This document shows, one piece after another, positions 1-7,595 of a stretch of DNA of 64,000 nt. How positions within the stretch are numbered: position 1 is the first letter of the stretch; each line of letters opens with the position of its first letter. Where the stretch lies: the NCBI RefSeq assembly GCF_018860665.1, contig NZ_JAHKPK010000014.1:1-64000 (forward strand), read 5' to 3'. The stretch is from Pacificibacter marinus. GTDB lineage: Bacteria; Pseudomonadota; Alphaproteobacteria; Rhodobacterales; Rhodobacteraceae. A program made the translations under genes and the position numbers. The notes under the pieces are model-generated. The model saw nothing but the letters and a program-made list of their open reading frames with translations, made no database searches and was not told where the DNA came from.

Positions 1-153
1 GTTCGCGGCGAATGGCTGGGACAATACATCTTCGAAACGATTGAGGAGGCACAAGACCAGGCGACTGAATGGCTCTGGACTTACAACAACGAGCGGCCCA
101 ACATGGGCATCGGCGGCATAACTCCCGCAATGAAATTGAAAACAGCCGCATGA
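1..153 (+). CDS. IS3-family transposase OrfB, C-terminal part (5' end outside window)
   Basis: Fifty codons are visible from base 1 to a TGA at 151-153. They contain the end of the DDE integrase-type catalytic core typical of IS3 OrfB: the [12 protein letters not shown] segment followed by TPAMKL corresponds to the conserved Y-N-x-x-R-P-H-x-x-L-G-G-x-T-P tail of this family. OrfB is the catalytic part of the transposase, normally made by frameshifting from orfA. The catalytic aspartates and glutamate lie upstream of the window, so activity cannot be judged. Confidence 0.88.
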   Translation, partial: VRGEWLGQYIFETIEEAQDQATEWLWTYNNERPNMGIGGITPAMKLKTAA

Positions 154-193
154 ATTCTATGGCTGGACCCCATTAAAAATGGGGGGATTACCA
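1..193 (+). mobile_element. Right end of an IS3-family insertion sequence
   Basis: The window opens inside an insertion sequence: the end of a transposase gene, a short 3' region and a terminus. The probable terminus is GGGGGGATTACCA at 181-193, i.e. TGGTAATCCCCCC read inward, which has the TG...CA form usual for IS3 elements. A 7-bp hairpin, CCCCATT-AAA-AATGGGG, lies at 168-184 between the transposase stop and the terminus. Immediately beyond 193 the reading frame of a chemoreceptor begins on the other strand, so the element interrupted that gene. The left half of the element is outside the window; the exact end is inferred from where the receptor homology stops. Confidence 0.8.
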
Positions 194-3056
194 CTTGATC
201 GAGTTGATTTACCGCTGCATTGATTTCGGCAAGTCCGCTTGATTGTTCACGAGAAGATTCCGCAATTTCGGAAACATTGTTCGCAATTTCAGATACTGAA
301 CGAACTATGCCTTTCAAAGCGTCTCCTGTTTGGCCGACAAGACCGACCCCTCGTTTCACTAAGGAACCTGATTTAGATATTAGATCATTGATTTCACGTG
401 CCGCTTCCGAAGATCTTTGTGCAAGAGCTCGCACTTCAGAGGCGACAACTGCAAACCCACGGCCAGCTTCGCCGGCTCTTGCCGCTTCGACACCAGCATT
501 TAGAGCAAGGAGATTGGTTTGAAATGCAATATCATCAATGACCGAAGTGATCTTTGAAATTTGATTTGAGGAGGTTTCAATTTCACTCATAGCTTCGACG
601 GCTTCTTGCACGACGACACCTGATGCTTCAGCGTTTGCTTTGGCTGAGGCGACCATTTCGCTTGCTTGATTTGCGCCCTCAGCAGCTGAGCTCACCGACG
701 ATGTTAGCTGATCCAATGCCGTGGCAGTTTCTTCAAGAGTTGCAGCTTGCTGCTCGGTGCGTTGAGATAGATTATCTGCCGCGGTCGAAATTTCACTTGC
801 TTCACCACGGATCATGCCTGCGTTTTCGACAACGCTGCTCATCGCGCCCAGTAAGTTTGTCATCGCGAGGTTAAAGTCGTGGCGAAGCGTTTCGTAATCC
901 TGAGAAAAGGGTTCGGTGATTGTGTTCGTTAGATCGCCATCTGCAAGGCGTTTCAAGCCAACTCTCAGGCTCTCAACAACTTTATCCTGCTCAGCTTTCA
1001 TTTTTTCTTGTTCAATTTGAGCATCGCGCAGCGCCCTTTCGTTTTCGGTGATATCTGTTCCGAGCAGAATAATACGAAATGGCTTACCGCTAGCGTCTTT
1101 GACGGGGCATAATGTTCCATCTAACACGGACCTGTCGTCGTTCTTGGATGTCAAATTGAAGCGTCCATAAATGCTTTCGCCGTCCAGCAATCGGTTCCAA
1201 ATTGAGCCATTCTCAGTTTCTATGGCAGGATAAAATTTGAATAAATCATCATAATTAAGCCCTATGAGTGTCTCGCCTTCAAGCCCAGTCATTTGTGTAA
1301 AGCTCTTGTTTGCGGTGATCAAATTGCCTGAAAGATCGAATTCTGCTTTTGCTTGATTGGCGTCTAGAGCTGCAATAATGGCCGCGCTGGTTCTGAATTC
1401 TGTAACGTCTTTCCATTCCAAGACGCAGCCAATTTGATTGCCATCGAGGTCGCTGACCGAATTGATGTCGAGAGAGAAATATACATCTTTAACTTTAATG
1501 TCCGTCGCATATGGCATCATTGATGGATCAGACAGAATTTTGCGATTGTGTTCGGGTGATTTATGGAAAACGTCGATACTTTTTCCGACAAGGTCTTGGG
1601 CGTCGAAATCAGGGAACAGGCCTTGGAATGTTTCTTGATGATCTTTCATAAGCGAAAGTGCCGCTGTGTTCATATATGTGATGATGAAGTCTTGATTTAT
1701 CATCATCAAAGCGGCGGAAGAACCTTCAAATGCGGCGCCTTTGAAGAGGCCGTCGCTTGTGGCTTGTTCCGCTCGTCCCAGAGCGTTGCGAAATTCATCA
1801 AGGGCATTGGCAATTCCGCCAATTTCATCGCCTCGTTGGATACCAGGAACATCGCCAGAGTAATCACCTGCAGAGACTTTGCGCATCGAGTTTTCAACAC
1901 GGGTCAAAGGCTTGGAAATCGTGCGGGAAATTAGATAAGCGATAACGGCTGTTGCAATTATCATGAATATGCCATCACGAACCATTTCATTGCGTAAGTG
2001 ATTGGCTGGTAGTAAAATTTCGTCGATCGTCTGTTCGGCGATAAGACCCCAGCGCACTCCATGATAATCGATCGGAAGATAAGCTGCGAGATGTTCGTGT
2101 GCATGCCCCATTTCTGCGTTCGCATCAGTTTCACGTATCAAACCTGTTTCACCCGCTAACGCGTGGCGTGCAGCTTGGTTCGTTACCGTTTGCACCAAGG
2201 CGGAGCTGCCTTCTGCGTGGATAGGGGCGCTTCGTAATTTCAAATCTGAACCCACGAGATATGCTTCGCCTGTCTCACCTAGGCCTGTCGTGCGTTGCAT
2301 GACTAAATTGAACCTGGCTGTTGGAAGTTGAAAAGCTATGACGCCTTTCGTCGCACCGCGGCGATCAACGATAGGGGCGCCGATAAAAGCCGCAGGGGCA
2401 CCGTGAGAAGGGGCATAAGCTTGAAGGTCTTCAAATATAATTTTTGAACCTTCGCCGGCGGTCTCATCCGTTGTTGCAGCTATTACAGCTTTTACAGTGG
2501 CACCCAAACCTGAGTCTTTGAACGGGCCGTCGATAAAGTTTGTTGCATAATCGCGTTCTTTGAACACAGAGTACACCAGATCGCCGTCCAAATTGAAAAC
2601 GAAGATATCATAATAGCCTTTTTCATCAGCAAGATCGCGAAAATAAGAATGATAAAGTTTGTGGACACGACTGTAACCAGAGCCATCTTCAGCCGCATCA
2701 AGGAGGTGCTTTTCGCCTTCGATATTCGGGTTCTGGTCGATATAGACGTCTTGCAGATAGGCCGTGGGGTCGTCTGGCAGAACACGCCAAGCTTCACCAA
2801 AGCCGCGCAATGCGGACAGTACTGTTGGGCTTGTCGCTTGGCCACGAATGTCAACATCTATGCTGTTTAGCCACGTTTGGAATTCTATTTGGCGAGCCTC
2901 GGCGATGGTTGAGAGCTTTTCTTCCGCTTCCCCCAAGAGGGCCTTAGAGGCATGCGAATAGGAAATGACCCCAGACACACAGATTGCCAAGGCCGTAAGG
3001 CCTATCATGACCATTGGCAATTTTTGTGCTAACTTGATTTTCTTAAAAACGTTCAT
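194..3056 (-). pseudogene. Methyl-accepting chemotaxis protein, 3' end lost to IS insertion
   Basis: A membrane chemoreceptor of about 954 native residues. The chosen start (ATG at 3056) follows a good GAGGAGAG ribosome site. In order: membrane segment (about 15-33), large periplasmic Cache-like sensor (50-350), second membrane segment (362-378), HAMP (378-430), two PAS domains (440-555 and 560-675), a second HAMP-like segment (694-744) and the methyl-accepting signalling bundle (760 on). The hairpin tip that contacts CheA/CheW is intact ([16 protein letters not shown], about 840-855). The coding sequence stops at NQLDQ, where relatives continue with a conserved Gln/Asn-rich helix; from 193 leftward the frame runs about 37 codons into the insertion sequence before a stop at 81. 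It is probably inactive or altered, since the descending signalling helix is shortened. Confidence 0.85.
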
Positions 3057-3439
3057 CAGTCTCTCCTCATCGCTTAGGATAAATGTCCACAGAGGTCCGG
3101 TGCGAGTTGCAGTGAAATTGGACGCGAGTGTCCATCTGCCTCGAGAAATGCCTTGAAGGAGTGAAGATTCGTTTAAGTCATATCCGATAGATCGAAACTT
3201 TTTGAATTTTAGACTGAGGAAATGGAGATTGTTACAAACGGGAAAGTCGCCGCGCGGGGGCGAAGGCAACGGAACTGTCGTGAATGCACTTCATACCAAG
3301 ACCAGAAATGATACGGGGTGACTGCCCACCTTTGATCCGTGCCTATAACTCACCAAGCTTTTTGTGGACGGTGAGACATTGTGGCTAGCCAAATTTTACA
3401 TGTGCGTCGATCTTGGTCGCTTATAACCCGCGATCTACG
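3057..3439. other. Intergenic stretch without a gene
   Basis: A gap of 383 bases lies between the start of the chemoreceptor and the end of pqiC, both on the minus strand. It should hold the chemoreceptor promoter. The reading frame of the receptor stays open upstream to 3269, but that part has no recognisable protein features and lies behind a clear ribosome site, so it is taken as leader. No terminator hairpin with a T-run was seen after pqiC. Confidence 0.5.
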
Positions 3440-4003
3440 TTATTTTAGGCCCTTGCTGGCGATATACGTTGCGAGATCTAATATGATTTGGCCGCGTGCT
3501 TGCGCTACAGCTTGGGGGCCGCCTGTGGTGTCAAATGGCACGGTTAGATCAAACAGTCCTGAACGTTCGCGTCGTTCATCTGTGACGCCGACAAAATACT
3601 GTCCCGTGGCGCGGAATTGTCCGTCGGCTTGAGCAACAAGGCTTTCGAAACGAACTTCTAAACGGGCATCAGGGAAAGCCTCAAACGGCCAAGGTTCAGA
3701 GGCCACGCGAGCATTTGAAAGCTTGGCAAGATTGCGAGTGAGCTCCAACGCGACAGAACGTTCTGGGGTGTCGGCCCAAAGGGCCGCGCCGCTAGGGACC
3801 AGCTTTCCGGTGGCATCTTGAACCACAATTTCATCGGCAGCTGCATATGTTGGCAATGAGACGTCGCTCACTTCAACTGCGCTAAATCCGATGCGCAGCT
3901 TTTCTGTCACAATGGGGGCCGTCACGGTATAGCGATCTGGCGCGGCTCCACAGGATGCGAGAACGAGGGAGGTCCCAACAAGGGCAGTTTTTAAAAAGGT
4001 CAT
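3440..4003 (-). CDS. pqiC: PqiC-type outer-membrane lipoprotein (ABC-transport auxiliary)
   Basis: A 187-residue lipoprotein with an N-terminal signal peptide and the lipobox LVLASC (cysteine 18). The remainder fits the PqiC/YmbA auxiliary family (ABC_trans_aux), which forms the outer-membrane end of MCE lipid-transfer systems. It is the last gene of the pqiA-pqiA-pqiB-pqiC run and starts 2 bases after the pqiB stop, which supports translation from the same message. Its expected role is to anchor the PqiB tunnel at the outer membrane; this is family knowledge, not visible in the sequence. Confidence 0.85.
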   Translation of the reverse strand: MTFLKTALVGTSLVLASCGAAPDRYTVTAPIVTEKLRIGFSAVEVSDVSLPTYAAADEIVVQDATGKLVPSGAALWADTPERSVALELTRNLAKLSNARVASEPWPFEAFPDARLEVRFESLVAQADGQFRATGQYFVGVTDERRERSGLFDLTVPFDTTGGPQAVAQARGQIILDLATYIASKGLK

Positions 4004-4005
4004 CG

Positions 4006-6090
4006 TTATCGTCCTCGAATGAGTGAGTCTGGATTGCGTTCTAACATGCGGGCCAAAGATGTCATGGCATCGGCGGCCTGCGAAATGTCACGCAGGGCGG
4101 CCTGCGCATCGCGGCTGATCACATCGCCTTTGTTATAGCCTTCGATGGTGGCACTTGCTTGTGTCAAAACGCGTTGGATACGCCCAACCAATGTGGGCAA
4201 ATCTTGGGTGGCGACAGCAACAGCATCCGCGGCTTTACGCGTAGAGTCCAGCGTCGCGTTTATGTTTGTCACAGCGCCACCTTTGCGCAGTTCTGCCAAT
4301 GTTTCGTTTAGTTCATTCAGCGCCGCGCCAAGGTCTGCTGGTAATTTTCTTGCTGCCTCTGTCCCAAGTATTTGATCGGCAGAGGATGTGAGTGCGGTCA
4401 ACTGTGTTGTCAAATCAGCAAGCGGCAGACTTTCCGCTTTCGCGGCCACGGCTTGAAGCTGTGAAATGAGTGCTGGCACACCTTCGACAGAGGTGTTCAC
4501 GCCGTCTGCGGCTTTGGCTGCGGCGTCAAGCGCCGTGACCAGTTTGGAGGCCATTTGGCCGTCTTCAAGTTGGGCCAAAAGGGTTTCGAAACGGCTGATT
4601 GTCGCATTCAAGGTGACGGGGATGTTTTGCATGTCTTGCGAGGCCACAATCCCGCGCACATCGTTCAGCAAGGCCCGTAAATCTTGCGGCGTTTCGCGCA
4701 GGTCTGTGTCTGAAATTAAGGCTTCGGAACTGTTCAGTAAGCGGATTGCGCTGAACATCAACGCTTCAATCGGCAAGTTGTTGATCCTGTTGACCACGCC
4801 TTCAACTGTTGCTGTGGCGTCGGAAATTTGGCTCTTAGTGGTGGGAATGACCGGAACAATACCAGGGCCAAATTCCGCTTCATAGGGCGGTGCATTCTCA
4901 ACTTGCACCAGTTCGATTTTCAGTCCGGCTGACAAAAGGCCAGCCGAGACGAGGCGCGCGCGGAGCCCTTCATTGATGCGATCCGTCAAAAACGTCAACG
5001 CGCCTTCAGGGGTTACGTTTTGTTGCAAACCGAGGCGGGCAGGTTGGATAGATAAAACAGCATTCAGCAGTACGCGGCGTGCGCCAGTGGCGTCTTGGCC
5101 GACAATACCAGAAACGCTGCGCACTTTGCCTATGCGCAACCCGTTCAGTTCAACAGGGGCGTCTACGGCGAGGCCAGACACGCTTTCATCAAAAACAACG
5201 CGCATTTCCAAGACTTCCACTTCTGAAGCATTGAAAAGACTGTTTCGCGCCGAGGTTTCATCTTCGTAGACATCAAATTCAGCGCCTTCGCGCACGACGC
5301 CGCTTTCCGACACAAAGGTATCAAACGTCAGCCCGCCGCCAATCAATGTGGCTACGGACGAAAAATCAATTTCGGCACCACTTGGGCCAACAGAAAATGT
5401 AAATCCTGAGGTATCCCAAAATCGCGTAGACGGAGAGATTAAACGACTGTGAGGGTGATAAATGATTGCTTTGGCCGTGGCGAAATTGCCTTGCTCTGAA
5501 ATGGTTGCTGTGCCAACGCGCCCCACTTCGATACCGCGAAAAGAGATCGAGCTGTCATCGGTGATCGAGCCACCGGGTGTTGTACGCAGGGTGATCTCCA
5601 AGCCTTCTTTGCCGTGGCGCGACAAAGGCGCGTCGGATAATCCGGTAAAATGATCTTGCGCGTCAGATATGTCACTGTCCCATGAGCCTTCGATATAGAC
5701 GCCGCTCAAAACAGTATCGAGCCCTGTGACGCCGCGCGCGCTGAGTTCCGGCCGCACAACCCAAAACGAGGAGGCGGAGTCAACATAGGGGGCCACGTTT
5801 TTTTCAAGCCGCACGAGTGCGATTACGGTTTCTAAACCCTCTGAGAATTTAACATCTTCAACAACCCCAACCGCGATATCACGATACCGTAGCTCTGTTT
5901 CGCGTTTTGCAATGCCCGCGCCGTTTTCGAACTCAATGGAAATGAGCGGCCCGCGGTCACTGTAGGATTTCCACGCAACGCCAAGGGCAATCACCAGCGC
6001 CAACAGTGGGACGATCCACACAACGGAGAGGCGGCTTAACAAAGATCCGCGCACAGGCTCGATGGTGACGGTTGTCGGGGTGTCAGTCAT
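4006..6090 (-). CDS. pqiB: PqiB-type MCE protein, intermembrane lipid transport
   Basis: A 694-residue inner-membrane-anchored periplasmic protein. One membrane helix (about 23-41, VVWIVPLLALVIALGV) is followed by three MCE (MlaD-like) domains at roughly 45-140, 160-225 and 290-390, then a long helical C-terminal region. In E. coli PqiB these parts form stacked hexameric rings and a coiled needle that crosses the periplasm and carries lipids between membranes. The length is somewhat above the E. coli protein (about 546), mostly because of a longer C-terminal helical part. The start overlaps the upstream pqiA by 8 bases. Confidence 0.88.
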   Translation of the reverse strand: MTDTPTTVTIEPVRGSLLSRLSVVWIVPLLALVIALGVAWKSYSDRGPLISIEFENGAGIAKRETELRYRDIAVGVVEDVKFSEGLETVIALVRLEKNVAPYVDSASSFWVVRPELSARGVTGLDTVLSGVYIEGSWDSDISDAQDHFTGLSDAPLSRHGKEGLEITLRTTPGGSITDDSSISFRGIEVGRVGTATISEQGNFATAKAIIYHPHSRLISPSTRFWDTSGFTFSVGPSGAEIDFSSVATLIGGGLTFDTFVSESGVVREGAEFDVYEDETSARNSLFNASEVEVLEMRVVFDESVSGLAVDAPVELNGLRIGKVRSVSGIVGQDATGARRVLLNAVLSIQPARLGLQQNVTPEGALTFLTDRINEGLRARLVSAGLLSAGLKIELVQVENAPPYEAEFGPGIVPVIPTTKSQISDATATVEGVVNRINNLPIEALMFSAIRLLNSSEALISDTDLRETPQDLRALLNDVRGIVASQDMQNIPVTLNATISRFETLLAQLEDGQMASKLVTALDAAAKAADGVNTSVEGVPALISQLQAVAAKAESLPLADLTTQLTALTSSADQILGTEAARKLPADLGAALNELNETLAELRKGGAVTNINATLDSTRKAADAVAVATQDLPTLVGRIQRVLTQASATIEGYNKGDVISRDAQAALRDISQAADAMTSLARMLERNPDSLIRGR

Positions 6091-6742
6091 GTTCAGTCGT
6101 TCCTTGGCGCTCGTGGGATGTGTCCCAGATCATTTTGGTGTCAAAGGCTTGCGCCGAAAGCATTGTGAATATCACAGATAGGGCAAAAAACAGGCTTGCA
6201 ATACCAGGATTGATGGCCGCCAGAGTATCCAATTGCACCAAAGACGACATAATCGCAACGACGAAGATATCAATCATCGACCAACGGCCTATGGCTTCGA
6301 CGATTTCAAACAAGAGCTGCCTTTGATGGTTGGACATCGATGATCGCTTGGTCACCGAAATCGCGAGGAAGGCGATGGCAATGAATTTGCCCAGCGGAAT
6401 GACCACACTTGCAAGCAAGATAACCACCGCGATACCAATTGCGTCATGATGAACAAGCTCGATTGCGCCTCCGACAATGGTATCTTGTTGAACCTGAAGC
6501 AACGTACGGGTTTGCAGCATCGGGTACATATTGGCGGGCACGTAGCACATAAGACCCGCCAGCCATAGCGCCCAAACCCGTTGCAGGCTTTTGTTATTGT
6601 TGAGCTTTATAGATGCTCCGCAACGCCCACAGGTTGTGGTGCCCGCAGGCCAAGCGCGGGTACACCGTGTGCATGCAATGACGCCGATGTCTTTCGCACT
6701 TAAGATTTCTTGGGTGTCTCCAGCGAGTCCCATATCGACCAC
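6083..6742 (-). CDS. pqiA: PqiA-family membrane protein, second copy
   Basis: A 219-residue integral membrane protein with an N-terminal zinc-ribbon-like pair of CxxC motifs (CTRC and CGRC, residues about 24-40) and four hydrophobic segments. It corresponds to one half of E. coli PqiA, which contains two such domains in a single chain. The reading frame begins inside the end of the preceding pqiA: the ATG at 6742 overlaps it by 43 bases, and no closer start codon exists near the preceding stop (an alternative ATG is at 6733). It probably works with the other half as the inner-membrane partner of PqiB. Confidence 0.82.
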   Translation of the reverse strand: MVDMGLAGDTQEILSAKDIGVIACTRCTRAWPAGTTTCGRCGASIKLNNNKSLQRVWALWLAGLMCYVPANMYPMLQTRTLLQVQQDTIVGGAIELVHHDAIGIAVVILLASVVIPLGKFIAIAFLAISVTKRSSMSNHQRQLLFEIVEAIGRWSMIDIFVVAIMSSLVQLDTLAAINPGIASLFFALSVIFTMLSAQAFDTKMIWDTSHERQGTTEHD

Positions 6743-7335
6743 CTACAAATCAAATTGTCTTGAATGACAACCAAAAAAACAAGCACGGCAAACATCCAAA
6801 ATGCCGAACCAAAAGATACATCCGCGAGGTCACTGATTTTGATCAAAGCGACAGCACAACCAAGCGCGAATATTTCCACCATAGACCACGGTCTAAGGGC
6901 TTCTGAAAGGCGAAATGCTCCCATTGCGCCGCGTGCTGGTGTGCGATTTAAAACAATCGGCGACAACACATAGACTGTTAAAATGACACGCACAAAAGGC
7001 ACCACAACAATCAAGGCTGCGGTGGTCAGCGATAAGATCATCAAGGGGCCATCGCTAAAGGCCAAGGCTGCATCCAACAAAGACGCAGAGTTGGTGGCGC
7101 CTGCGGCATTGATCGTCAGAAACGGAAAAAACGTTGCCGCAACAATCAAGATCGCTATGGCCAATGATAACGCGATAATTTGGATACCTGCTTCATGTTT
7201 GTTTCGAATGAGCACGGTGTGGCATCTTGTGCAGACGGCACGCTCGCCTGTTTTCGGGCGCGCCAAAATATAGGCAGCATCGCATTGCGGGCAAACCAAG
7301 ATATGTTCTGGAGAAAGTGTATGCACGTCGTTCAT
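6700..7335 (-). CDS. pqiA: PqiA-family membrane protein, first copy
   Basis: A 211-residue membrane protein from the ATG at 7335, with CPQC and CTRC zinc-ribbon motifs near the N-terminus (about 17-37) and four membrane segments. The frame is open to an earlier ATG at 7371, but starting at 7335 puts the first CxxC at about the same distance from the N-terminus as in E. coli PqiA. Neither start has a strong ribosome site. It heads the pqi operon and reads away from the mrp operon. Together with the next gene it makes up the equivalent of the single two-domain PqiA of enterobacteria. Confidence 0.8.
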   Translation of the reverse strand: MNDVHTLSPEHILVCPQCDAAYILARPKTGERAVCTRCHTVLIRNKHEAGIQIIALSLAIAILIVAATFFPFLTINAAGATNSASLLDAALAFSDGPLMILSLTTAALIVVVPFVRVILTVYVLSPIVLNRTPARGAMGAFRLSEALRPWSMVEIFALGCAVALIKISDLADVSFGSAFWMFAVLVFLVVIQDNLICRWSIWDSLETPKKS

Positions 7336-7371
7336 CAGGGCATTGTACGCGTGTTTAAGCGCGCATACCAT

Positions 7372-7595
7372 AGCTGTTGAAAGGCACGGTCATGTGTCCG
7401 ATTGTGGCGCGGGATTGGTCTATTGTGCAAAGATGAGCGCCTTGTGAGTGGTGATTATGTGATTATTTTTCGCGCTGAAAAAGGTCGTACTAATAAGAGC
7501 GTAATTCACGACAATTTTTGTCAAATGGACTTGCAGTCTTGGGAAACGGCTTTAGTTTTGCCAAAGTGACAAAAACGTCCAAATAAGGAGCTCTC
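7372..7595. promoter_or_regulatory. Divergent promoter region between pqi and mrp operons
   Basis: This 224-base gap separates two operons that read away from each other, so it must carry both promoters. It contains an exact tandem 8-bp repeat, GTGATTAT twice, at 7451-7466, and a short inverted repeat GACAA...TTGTC near 7510-7523. Neither matches a binding site I can name. The ribosome site AAGGAG for mrpA is at 7585-7590. Confidence 0.45.

Noticed and set aside
3057-3269. N-terminal extension of the chemoreceptor reading frame
   Set aside because: The frame is open to 3269, but a strong ribosome site lies just before ATG 3056 and the extension has no protein-like features; the membrane helix starts soon after 3056.
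3381-3632. Open frame of 83 codons on the plus strand near pqiC
   Set aside because: Mostly antisense to pqiC and without a ribosome site.
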